A DNA stretch of 32,866 bases from an uncultured Gammaproteobacteria bacterium. Its GTDB lineage: Bacteria; Pseudomonadota; Gammaproteobacteria; SZUA-152. Below, piece after piece: positions 1 to 9,593 of the stretch. The notes below the pieces were generated by a model, which worked only from the letters and a program-made list of their open reading frames with translations, was not told the DNA's origin and ran no database searches. Each line of letters starts with the position of its first letter. Within the stretch, counting starts at the first letter, position 1. The stretch lies in the NCBI GenBank assembly GCA_913009875.1, contig CAJVYS010000027.1:1-32866 (forward strand), written 5' to 3'. Position numbers and translations under genes: made by a program.

Positions 1-1098
<1,098 letters not shown>

Positions 1099-1114
1099 CA
1101 GCCATCGCATGACC

Positions 1115-1137
1115 GGCACGGCCGCAATGGCCGTGCC
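1115..1137 (+). terminator. hairpin after acs, possible terminator
   Basis: A perfect 9-bp inverted repeat (GGCACGGCC / GGCCGTGCC) with a 5-base loop lies 17 bases after the acs stop codon. There is no following T-run, so it is either a weak intrinsic terminator or an mRNA 3'-end stabiliser. The rest of the acs-FIST spacer (1138-1296) shows no recognised site. Confidence 0.5.
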
Positions 1138-1296
1138 TGCCCCCGACGCCCACCTTCCTCACACTGCCACCAGCCCTCCGCACCATCCAGCGGCACTAAA
1201 GTTACCCCCCCTGTCGGCCGAACTTTATCTGCAGAATATCCATACCCTCATGCTGTTTCCACAGACAGACACGCACCCGTAAAGTGAGATGACAAG

Positions 1297-2436
1297 ATGC
1301 AAGTCGAACAGACTCAATGGAGCCAGCCGCACGGCTGGACACCAGCCCCCCTTGGGAAACTAGGTCACAGTGCCGACCTGGTGCTGGCCTTTGGCAGCAC
1401 CGCCTGCCTGGAAAATACATCGCTACTGGCCGAATTACGCGCCGCTTACCCGCGGGCACTGCTGACCGGCTGCTCCACGGCAGGCGAGATTTTCGGTACC
1501 CAGGTATGCGATGACAGCCTGGTGGTCACGGCCATCACCTTTGAACACACAACCGTCGCGGGACAGCTGTCCGCAGTAAACACGGCGGTGGACAGTTATC
1601 AGTGTGGCCAACAGCTTGCCGGCGCCATCCCCCACGAGAACCTGAGTCATGTTTTCGTACTTTCGGACGGACTGCACGTCAACGGCAGCCAGCTTGTCGC
1701 CGGACTGACGGAACACCTGCCCGCAAATGTCTCTGTCACGGGTGGATTGGCCGGCGACAGCGACCGCTTCGAAAAAACCCTGCTGCTCTGGAATGGAGAA
1801 AGCCGGTCACACACCGCCGCAATCATTGGCTTCTACGGTGAGCGGCTGAAGGTCGGATACGGATCACTGGGCGGCTGGGAAGCCTTCGGACCGGAGCGCC
1901 TGGTCACCCGCGCCGAGGAAAATGTGCTGTACGAGATGGATGGCAAGTCGGCCCTGGAACTCTACAAACAGTACCTTGGCGAGCATGCCGATGGATTGCC
2001 TGCCACCGGCCTGCTGTTTCCACTGGGACTGCGCAGCGAAGGCGACAAACAGGAGGTCGTTCGCACCATCCTCTCGATCAATGAAGACGAACAAAGCATG
2101 ACCTTCGCTGGAGAAGTCCCGGTAGGTCACCATGTACGACTCATGCGGGCAAGCAATAACCGGCTGGTCAATGGCGCCAGCGAAGCGGCTACCACCACCT
2201 ACCAGGCGATCGGAGAAAGGCAGACCGAACTCGCCATCCTCATCAGTTGCGTGGGGCGAAAGATGGTGCTCAAACAACGTGTTGAAGAAGAGACCGAGGC
2301 CGTACAGGAGATCCTTGGCAACAAGGCCATACTCACCGGCTTCTACTCCTACGGCGAGATTTCCCCCTTTACACCCGGCGGCACCTGCGAGCTGCACAAC
2401 CAGACCATGACCATCACGGCCTTCACTGAAATCTGA
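1297..2436 (+). CDS. FIST-domain sensory protein, possibly NosP-type
   Basis: 379 residues without signal peptide or membrane segment, so cytosolic. The N-terminal half looks like FIST_N (hydrophobic strand ADLVLAFGS, then LLTGCSTAGEIFG, then SVTGGLAGD around residues 145-155). The C-terminal half looks like FIST_C and ends with the typical GFYSYGEISPF...CELHNQTMTITAF block. FIST proteins are ligand-sensing modules; the NosP branch binds haem and senses nitric oxide, and is often encoded beside c-di-GMP enzymes or histidine kinases. Here the next gene, five bases downstream, is a GGDEF-EAL protein, so a sensor-effector pair is likely. I cannot confirm haem binding: several histidines are present but I cannot identify the ligand without an alignment. 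The start has a weak GTGAG ribosome site upstream. Confidence 0.85.
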   Translation: MQVEQTQWSQPHGWTPAPLGKLGHSADLVLAFGSTACLENTSLLAELRAAYPRALLTGCSTAGEIFGTQVCDDSLVVTAITFEHTTVAGQLSAVNTAVDSYQCGQQLAGAIPHENLSHVFVLSDGLHVNGSQLVAGLTEHLPANVSVTGGLAGDSDRFEKTLLLWNGESRSHTAAIIGFYGERLKVGYGSLGGWEAFGPERLVTRAEENVLYEMDGKSALELYKQYLGEHADGLPATGLLFPLGLRSEGDKQEVVRTILSINEDEQSMTFAGEVPVGHHVRLMRASNNRLVNGASEAATTTYQAIGERQTELAILISCVGRKMVLKQRVEEETEAVQEILGNKAILTGFYSYGEISPFTPGGTCELHNQTMTITAFTEI

Positions 2437-2441
2437 CACGC

Positions 2442-5201
2442 ATGCCCACACTGCATCCATTGCTGCGACGGCAACTGAAACGCCAGTTCGGTGACGTAGA
2501 AAGCGTTCCGGAAATACTGGCGCCATTCATCCGTACAGTGGATGATGCCTACCGCGAATTCGATGATGACCATGCGCTTCTGGAACGTTCATTGAAACTC
2601 AGTTCCGATGAACTGATGCAGACCAACGATAATTTACGCACACTGCTCAAAGCCCTGCCGGATCTGTTTTTTCGCATCGACGCCAATGACATCATCACCG
2701 AGTATCAGGCCGGCAGCGGCACCGAACTTGCGCTATGCCCAAAGGATGTCATCGGCCAGAGCGTACGTGATATTCCAGTACTCAATGTAGACAATCGCCT
2801 GTTTCTTGCTATTCGCTACGCACGCAAAAGCCAACAGCGCACAAACATTGAATATGTATTACTTAAAAATAATCGGCAGCGTCATTTTGAGGCCAGACTA
2901 TTTCCAGTCACTGGTAAACAGATCGCCATTCTGATACGTGATATAAGCGGAAGAAAGCGTGAAGAAATCCGTTTGCAGGTCAACGAACGCCAACTACGCC
3001 AACAGAACAATCTTTTGGTTGTCGCTGCAAAGAGCAAACATCTGACCAGTGGAGACCTGGGAACCGCGCTTAAAGAAATCACCACTATCACTGCACAGGG
3101 ACTCAACGTAGAACGTTCAAGTATCTGGCTATACAACAAAGATCACAGCACGCTGACCTGCGCCAAACTATTTATCAAAACTGCAGATCAACACAGTCAT
3201 GGACTAACATTGCTTGCCAGTGAATACCCCGCATACTTTGAAGCACTGGATAACAAACGAACCATTGCCGCCGACAATGCCCACACACACCCAAGTACGT
3301 TTGAATTCACAAATAACTATCTCAAACCACTGGGTATTACATCTATGTTGGACGCTACTATCCGCATCGGTAGCCGCGCGGTCGGTGTCATCTGCAATGA
3401 ACACATCGGTCCCGTCCGCACATGGACCCAGGAGGAACGTAACTTCGCTGGCTCCATGGCCGACTTTGTTTCCCTTGCCCTGGAAACAAGGGAAAGAAAA
3501 AAAGCTCAATCGGCACTGAGCGAAAGTGAGAACAAGTTTCGAATCCTTTCTGAAACAACCGACAGCGTCATCGTCGTATTCCGTGACAAGTTTCTTTATA
3601 TCAACCCTCCCCTGATCAGGCTCAGCGGATTTTCCAAACAGGAAATCCTTAACATGCACCCCTGCGAGATGGTGCATGACGAGTACAAAGCAAAGATCGA
3701 GCAACTCATTGAGCACTACAAAGAAGGCTCAACAAAGACCATTCGTTCAGAGATTCGCATCCTCGACAGAAAAGGCAAGCAACACTGGATGTTCATGACG
3801 GCCAATTGCATACAGTTTGATGGTGAACCAGCCGTCCTGGCAACGGCCTTCGATATTACCGAACGCAAAGCCATGGAAGACCAACTGCGCCATCAGGCCT
3901 TCCATGACCAACTCACCGGACTCCCCAACCGCGCCCTGTTCATCAGTCATCTTGAACAGGCCATTGCGCGGTCAAAGCGGCATGCCACCCTGTTTGCCGT
4001 TCTGTTCATTGATCTTGACAGGTTCAAGGTCATTAACGACAGTCTCGGGCATACGGTAGGTGACAAACTGCTTATCGAAATTGCCCACCGACTGAGGTCT
4101 AATCTGCAGGCAGCAGACACCGTCACCCGCATCGGCGGTGACGAATTCACTGTACTGCTGCAAGATCTCAATAGCATGGATAATGCAATACACATTGCGG
4201 ATCGCGTGCAGAAACTCATCTCCGCCCCCATACTCATCGGTGATCACGAGATCATCACCAAGGCCAGCATCGGTATCGCCCTCAATAACACCGACTACGA
4301 ACAGGCCGAGCATATTCTGCGTGACGCCGACATCGCCATGTACCGGGCAAAAAATAACGGCAAGGCCTGTTACGAAATATTCGATGCCGAAATGCATGCG
4401 CGGGCACTGCGTTTGCTGAAAATGGAAAGTGACCTGCGGCATGCCATCGAACGCGAGGAATTCGAACTGTACTACCAGCCCATCGTCGCCATGTCGACAG
4501 GCTGGGTCAGTGGCTTTGAGGCCCTGATACGCTGGAATCACCCCGAACAGGGGCTGGTATCACCCATCGAATTCATCCCGCTGGCAGAAGAGACCGGGAT
4601 GATCAATGAAATCGGTGCCTGGGTATTGTCCCGCGCCTGCAAGCAAATCCACGACTGGCAGAAAAAACTCAATGGCGAAGAAGTGCCGCCGATCAACATC
4701 AATGTTTCTGGCAAACAACTGGCCCATGGCAGTCTGGCCAGCCATGTGATCAATATACTTGACGACATGTGCATCGACGGCTCACGCATAAAACTCGAAT
4801 TGACCGAAACGGCGGTGATGGAGAATCCGACCCTGGCCAGCGCCATGATCACCCAGCTGAAGCAACACCATGTACGCATCGCCATTGATGACTTCGGCAC
4901 CGGTTATTCATCACTCAGTTACCTACACAAGTTTCCTATCGACACGTTGAAAATCGACCGCAGCTTCGTCAATAATATTGGTGAGGATGGAGAAAATTCA
5001 GAGATCGTCAATACCATCGTGATGCTGGCCCATAGTCTGGGGCTGGATGTGGTTGCTGAAGGCATCGAGACCGAACATCAACAACAGCACCTGCAGGCCA
5101 TCGGCTGCGACTATGCGCAGGGTTATCTGTTCGCCCGCCCCATGCCCGCCGACGAGGCACTGTCGCGCCTGTTGCAAGAAAAGGACATCAAGTTTACCTG
5201 A
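2442..5201 (+). CDS. PAS-GAF-PAS-GGDEF-EAL cyclic-di-GMP signalling enzyme
   Basis: 919 residues, apparently soluble. Order: helical N-terminus (about 1-65), PAS (about 66-170, ALPDLFFRIDANDIITEY), GAF (about 200-345), second PAS (about 360-475, ILSETTDSVIVVF), GGDEF (about 485-645) and EAL (about 660-905). The cyclase signature GGDEF is intact at residues 565-569, with the metal-binding DLDRFK upstream. The phosphodiesterase signature EAL is at 693-695, supported by NINVSGKQL, ELTETAVMEN, DDFGTGYSS and VAEGIET, so both activities look possible. It begins five bases after the FIST gene and is probably co-translated with it, suggesting that the FIST protein tunes its output. Its 3' end lies four bases from the convergent FKBP gene. 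Which activity dominates in vivo is unknown. Confidence 0.95.
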   Translation: MPTLHPLLRRQLKRQFGDVESVPEILAPFIRTVDDAYREFDDDHALLERSLKLSSDELMQTNDNLRTLLKALPDLFFRIDANDIITEYQAGSGTELALCPKDVIGQSVRDIPVLNVDNRLFLAIRYARKSQQRTNIEYVLLKNNRQRHFEARLFPVTGKQIAILIRDISGRKREEIRLQVNERQLRQQNNLLVVAAKSKHLTSGDLGTALKEITTITAQGLNVERSSIWLYNKDHSTLTCAKLFIKTADQHSHGLTLLASEYPAYFEALDNKRTIAADNAHTHPSTFEFTNNYLKPLGITSMLDATIRIGSRAVGVICNEHIGPVRTWTQEERNFAGSMADFVSLALETRERKKAQSALSESENKFRILSETTDSVIVVFRDKFLYINPPLIRLSGFSKQEILNMHPCEMVHDEYKAKIEQLIEHYKEGSTKTIRSEIRILDRKGKQHWMFMTANCIQFDGEPAVLATAFDITERKAMEDQLRHQAFHDQLTGLPNRALFISHLEQAIARSKRHATLFAVLFIDLDRFKVINDSLGHTVGDKLLIEIAHRLRSNLQAADTVTRIGGDEFTVLLQDLNSMDNAIHIADRVQKLISAPILIGDHEIITKASIGIALNNTDYEQAEHILRDADIAMYRAKNNGKACYEIFDAEMHARALRLLKMESDLRHAIEREEFELYYQPIVAMSTGWVSGFEALIRWNHPEQGLVSPIEFIPLAEETGMINEIGAWVLSRACKQIHDWQKKLNGEEVPPININVSGKQLAHGSLASHVINILDDMCIDGSRIKLELTETAVMENPTLASAMITQLKQHHVRIAIDDFGTGYSSLSYLHKFPIDTLKIDRSFVNNIGEDGENSEIVNTIVMLAHSLGLDVVAEGIETEHQQQHLQAIGCDYAQGYLFARPMPADEALSRLLQEKDIKFT

Positions 5202-5205
5202 GAAA

Positions 5206-5697
5206 TTAGTGCACCACGCCCGGTGCCAGCGAGGATGCTACCTCACGCTGCGCAAGCTCATCGGGCATCGCATCACGAATCGCCAACACCTTGATATGAA
5301 AGGTAATGGTCTTGCCGGCAAAGGGATGGTTGCCATCGATGCTAATCTTGCCGTCCTTGATCTTTGTCACCGTCATCTCAATGGATTCGCCATCGGCATT
5401 TTCAAAGGTTGGCTTTGCGCCAACAACGCGAAACTCCGGCGGGGCATTTTCCAGCTCGTCGGTAAACATCAGCTCCGGATCCGGCTGGCCGAAGGCCTCC
5501 TCCGGTGACAGGGTAACCTCGACGCTATCACCGACCGACTTGCCCTCCAGGGCCTGCTCCACCGTCGGAAACAGCCGGCCATCAATGCCGTGCAAATAGT
5601 CCACCGGCAGGTCAGATTGTTCCATCACCTCCCCCTGATCATCGACGATACTGTAGGTCAGCGAAACGACCTTGTTCTTTGTTGCAATCTGGCTCAT
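5206..5697 (-). CDS. FKBP-type peptidyl-prolyl isomerase, SlyD-like
   Basis: 163 residues, no signal peptide: a cytosolic prolyl cis-trans isomerase/chaperone. The N-terminal FKBP half (VVSLTYSIVDDQGEVM, DYLHG, ALEGKSVGDSVEVTLSPEEAFG) is interrupted by the insert-in-flap chaperone segment and closed by IDGNHPFAGKTITFHIKVLAIRDA, the layout of SlyD. It lacks the histidine- and cysteine-rich metal-binding tail of E. coli SlyD, so a nickel role is not supported. The start has a GAGAAAG ribosome site. It converges on the GGDEF-EAL gene with a four-base gap. A hairpin lies upstream, separating it from the cytochrome/SUMF1 gene. Confidence 0.93.
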   Translation of the reverse strand: MSQIATKNKVVSLTYSIVDDQGEVMEQSDLPVDYLHGIDGRLFPTVEQALEGKSVGDSVEVTLSPEEAFGQPDPELMFTDELENAPPEFRVVGAKPTFENADGESIEMTVTKIKDGKISIDGNHPFAGKTITFHIKVLAIRDAMPDELAQREVASSLAPGVVH

Positions 5698-5712
5698 CTT
5701 TCTCGACCTGTA

Positions 5713-5742
5713 TTTAACCTGAATCCGAGGGTTCAGGTTTAA
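5713..5742. terminator. hairpin between SUMF1 gene and FKBP gene
   Basis: AACCTGAA (5716-5723) and TTCAGGTT (5732-5739) form a perfect 8-bp stem, extendable outward with one mismatch, around an 8-base loop. It sits 40-70 bases after the stop codon of the minus-strand SUMF1 gene. No T-run follows on the minus strand, so termination is uncertain; it could instead be an operator-like palindrome upstream of the FKBP gene. Confidence 0.35.
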
Positions 5743-5782
5743 CTTTCATTAGACACTGATTATCAACGCTGACTGTATGTAC

Positions 5783-6814
5783 TCAGGAACCCGGTGCATT
5801 CCTGGCGCAGCGAAAACCAAAGCTGTCATTACTGACTTTTTTTGAAAAAAAGGAGCGATTAAAGACCGGCGCGGAAATTCCGCAGCGGTAAAATGAGCAA
5901 TCGAACCAGGAACCACCCTTCAAGGTTTTGTAACGCTCACCATAACTCTCAGAGGCATGCGTATTGCCCGGATAAGGAAGATACCACGATGCCGTCCATT
6001 CCCAGACATTGCCCGACATATCGTAAATCCCGTAGGGACTGGTGCCACCCTCAAAGGCGCCGACAGGCGTGGTGTCACCGGGCTTGCCAATAGCCGACCA
6101 GCGCAGCGGCGTGTTGGCGCGGGAAATATCAAATTCATTTCCCCAGGGGTAGGTGCGGCCATCGATGCCGCGTGCGGCCTTTTCCCACTCGGCATCAGTG
6201 GGCAGTCGCTTGCCGGCCCATTGGCAATAGGCCTGCGCATCATTCCAGCTGACATTGGTCACCGGGTGATCCGCCTTGCCACGGGGAAAGGTGCGATTGC
6301 GCCAGTGTACCGGCGAGCGGCGCTTTGTCTCGTCATTGAATTTTTTGTATTGCAGGTTGGTCACTTCATATTTGTCGATATCATAACTGTCCAGCCAGAC
6401 ACGGTGCTGTGGCCCCTCGTCCGGCAAGCGATCATCACTGCCCATAATAAATTCGCCGGCAGGAATCCGCACCATCTCATTGGCTGTATCACCGAAGCGG
6501 GAAAAACGCGGATACAGGGGAAAACGCATGCCGATATCGGGCGGTACAGGTTTGTCCGGTTTCGCGACAGCCGACTGTACCGCCTTCAACTCAACACCCT
6601 GATGCGAACCCAGCGCTTTGCCTTGGCCATGGCAGCCGTTGCAACTGCCAAGGGTGGAAAACAGGATGGTCTGCAGTTCTTGCTTGTTCTCATGGCAACG
6701 CAGGCACTGGCTATCCGAATGGGCATAACCCTCCTCCGCGGCAACGGGTTGCGCCGACAACGAGGCCACAAGGCCAGACACCATGAAAAACATAAATCGT
6801 GCAAAACTGTTCAT
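5783..6814 (-). CDS. exported diheme cytochrome c / SUMF1 (formylglycine-generating enzyme family) fusion
   Basis: 343 residues. A Sec signal peptide covers about 1-26 (hydrophobic core then QPVAA). Two haem-attachment motifs follow, CLRCH at 37-41 and CNGCH at 58-62. From about residue 112 to the end is an FGE-sulfatase/SUMF1 fold: RIPAGEFIMGS, DEGPQHRV, DKYEVTNLQY, PVTNVSWNDAQAYCQWAGKRLPTDAEWEKAARG, YPWGN, GNVWEWTASW, GGSW at 300-303 and FGFRCARN. SUMF1 domains include formylglycine synthases, ergothioneine synthases and many non-catalytic binding proteins. C306 and C311 have the five-residue spacing of the FGE active-site cysteine pair, but sit one position later relative to GGS. Periplasmic location is expected. 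It starts five bases after the tilS stop and may be co-transcribed with it. Substrate unknown; no sulfatase gene is visible here. Confidence 0.85.
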   Translation of the reverse strand: MNSFARFMFFMVSGLVASLSAQPVAAEEGYAHSDSQCLRCHENKQELQTILFSTLGSCNGCHGQGKALGSHQGVELKAVQSAVAKPDKPVPPDIGMRFPLYPRFSRFGDTANEMVRIPAGEFIMGSDDRLPDEGPQHRVWLDSYDIDKYEVTNLQYKKFNDETKRRSPVHWRNRTFPRGKADHPVTNVSWNDAQAYCQWAGKRLPTDAEWEKAARGIDGRTYPWGNEFDISRANTPLRWSAIGKPGDTTPVGAFEGGTSPYGIYDMSGNVWEWTASWYLPYPGNTHASESYGERYKTLKGGSWFDCSFYRCGISAPVFNRSFFSKKVSNDSFGFRCARNAPGS

Positions 6815-6819
6815 AAATA

Positions 6820-8139
6820 TTACTCTAACCTGAACAAGATACCTTCCTGCCCTGCTTCCGCCGCAAACGAACAGGCCACCCAGTAATCAGCAACGACCAC
6901 CAGTTCAGCATCAACAAACAACAGCGGAATCCGTTCCCGCTGCCACGGCGGCACAGCGGCCTCCTGAAACAACTTCTTCAGCGAATGATGGCCCTCGCGG
7001 CCTGCCACGCAGAGTCTCTCACCACCCTGACGGAAGCGCACGGAAAGACTTTTCCCCTGCAGGCAATCACGCAATACGCCCGTACCAGTAACAGTCCGCG
7101 CCCGCAGACGACCAATACCCGGCAGAGCCAGTGGCGCGGATAAATCCCACTCACACTGCAAAGTGGTATCGAAATCCAATAGGGGACGCATGACATAAAG
7201 AGCATCGCGGTAACGCCGCGCCTCTGCCCCCGGCCATTGCAACAGCGGCATCGCATCCTGCGCGGCACCGATCACGCTTCGCCATAATCCCTGCAATTGT
7301 GCCTCGGAGGGAACTGGCAGTGCCCGCGCATGAATCCAGTAATGCAGCACATTGCGTGCACGTACTTCACCCAGCGCACAAAGGCCCTTCACAGACAGGG
7401 CACCTGCTGACAACTGCAGGGACTGCAGATCGGCCTGAGCCTGCGCCTGCAGGATTTCAGTGGCCTCAGCACAACGGCGCGCGCTGCGCGACAGAGTACT
7501 GGCCAGGCCGGGAAAGTGCTGTTTAAGACGGGGCAGTATTTCATGGCGCAGGAAATTGCGCTCGAGGCGGGTGTCGAAATTGCTTTCATCCTCCAGCCAC
7601 GACAGACCGTTGGCCTCGGCATAGGTGATAAGGGCTTCGCGCCGAAACTCCAGCAAGGGGCGTGCATGCCAGCCCCTGGAGAATTCCGATAACATCGGCA
7701 TGGCTGCCAGTCCCTTCGGGCCGGCACCGCGAAATAACTGTAAAAGGAGGGTCTCGGCCTGGTCGTCCTGATGGTGTGCGGTGAGCAGACAATCACCGGA
7801 TTCGACCAGCCCGGCCAGGGCACGATAGCGGGCATCGCGCGCCGCCGCCTCCGGGCTTTCACCCGCGGCCGGGGCCGCGTTCACCTCACACAGAGTAAAA
7901 GGCAGAGACAGTTCGGCACACTGGCGGGCACACTGGTCGGCCCATTGCCTGGCTTTTGGGCTAAGGCCATGATTGACATGAACCACGCAAAACCGGGTTT
8001 CATTCATGTGCTCTCGTAGCGCGGCCAAGGCATGCAGCAACACCAGCGAGTCCACGCCACCACTGAAGGCAATCCAGTAACGGCTGGGTGTGATGTCCGA
8101 GGGGAGTGCGTCGCTTAGTGCCTCGGGGGTGAAGTGCAT
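6820..8139 (-). CDS. tilS: tRNA(Ile)-lysidine synthetase
   Basis: Cytosolic N-type PP-loop ATPase that converts C34 of the AUA-reading tRNA-Ile2 anticodon to lysidine, essential for AUA decoding. I place the start at 8139, giving 439 residues, close to the ~432 of E. coli. The frame stays open to 8292, but those extra ~51 residues are unlike TilS and run through an intergenic palindrome. The PP-loop SGGVDS is at 26-31, followed by VVHVNHGL, TAHHQDDQAETLLLQLFRG, the WLEDESN and FLRHEILP motifs of the catalytic domain, then the TilS substrate-binding and C-terminal domains (FRQGGERL, LKKLFQEA). It lies downstream of accA, as in many gammaproteobacteria. Confidence 0.95.
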   Translation of the reverse strand: MHFTPEALSDALPSDITPSRYWIAFSGGVDSLVLLHALAALREHMNETRFCVVHVNHGLSPKARQWADQCARQCAELSLPFTLCEVNAAPAAGESPEAAARDARYRALAGLVESGDCLLTAHHQDDQAETLLLQLFRGAGPKGLAAMPMLSEFSRGWHARPLLEFRREALITYAEANGLSWLEDESNFDTRLERNFLRHEILPRLKQHFPGLASTLSRSARRCAEATEILQAQAQADLQSLQLSAGALSVKGLCALGEVRARNVLHYWIHARALPVPSEAQLQGLWRSVIGAAQDAMPLLQWPGAEARRYRDALYVMRPLLDFDTTLQCEWDLSAPLALPGIGRLRARTVTGTGVLRDCLQGKSLSVRFRQGGERLCVAGREGHHSLKKLFQEAAVPPWQRERIPLLFVDAELVVVADYWVACSFAAEAGQEGILFRLE

Positions 8140-8210
8140 CACGGGAAATAGAGATCGTTGAGGCTTTCCGATGGCATTGCCATCAGTTCCGGCATCGAAG
8201 CGAGGTGAAT

Positions 8211-8275
8211 CGTAGTGTGCGCCATGCGCACGGGGTGCTCCTACAGGCTTGATCGTGCGCACAGCGCACGCTACG
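8211..8275. repeat. palindromic intergenic repeat (REP/MITE-like)
   Basis: Two imperfect 21-base arms, 8211-8231 (CGTAGTGTGCGCCATGCGCAC) and 8255-8275, are inverted relative to each other with three mismatches across a 23-base loop, and each arm is itself partly palindromic (TGCGC..GCGCA). It fills the tilS-accA spacer (8140-8310). The composition is typical of dispersed gammaproteobacterial intergenic repeats. It could also fold in mRNA between accA and tilS and affect tilS expression. No other copy of exactly this unit is visible in the window. Confidence 0.6.
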
Positions 8276-8310
8276 CATGTGGTCACATTCACTCAAAGCT
8301 CGGCATTCTC

Positions 8311-9270
<960 letters not shown>

Positions 9271-9390
9271 AGGGAATAACCAAGGGTGTCGGGTTGCAGA
9301 AGATGGGGGCGATTTTACCTGTTTTGGTGGGAAGATGCCTCAGTTTAATTGCTGGATTTTGACAAGGCGGTACGGCAGGTACAGGACTGT

Positions 9391-9562
9391 AGGAGCGGGC
9401 CATGCCCGCGATTGCTAAAGGAAAGAGAGTTGGTCTTCTGTGGGAGCGGCTTCAGCCGCGAAGAAATCCAGGTTTGTCCTTCGCGGCTGAAGCCGCTCCC
9501 ACAATGTTAAAACAACACCCTCTGCGGTATTTAGCAAACTTATCGCGGGCATGGCCCGCTCC
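9391..9562. repeat. nested inverted-repeat element between dnaE and accA
   Basis: The 323-base dnaE-accA spacer (9271-9593) contains no gene but holds two nested inverted repeats. The outer pair is GGAGCGGGCCATGCCCGCGAT at 9392-9412 and its exact reverse complement at 9542-9562, with further matching just inside (TGCTAAA 9413-9419 / TTTAGCA 9530-9536). The inner pair is a perfect 24-base inverted repeat, 9440-9463 and 9479-9502, containing GCGGCTTCAGCCGC. Every arm is itself palindromic, as in REP sequences. The layout suggests one REP pair inserted within another. Expected roles are mobile REP/REPIN behaviour, transcript-end stabilisation or gyrase/IHF binding; none can be proven here. Confidence 0.8.
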
Positions 9563-9593
9563 GGGAAAAACAGGGAATTTGAAACCCATTGTT

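Noticed and set aside
1864-2526. 220-codon minus-strand gene
   Set aside because: It is antisense to the FIST gene, whose domain motifs are clear, and has no recognisable features of its own.
8140-8292. N-terminal extension of tilS to 8292
   Set aside because: The extra ~51 residues do not resemble TilS, pass through the palindromic repeat and make the protein longer than its family.
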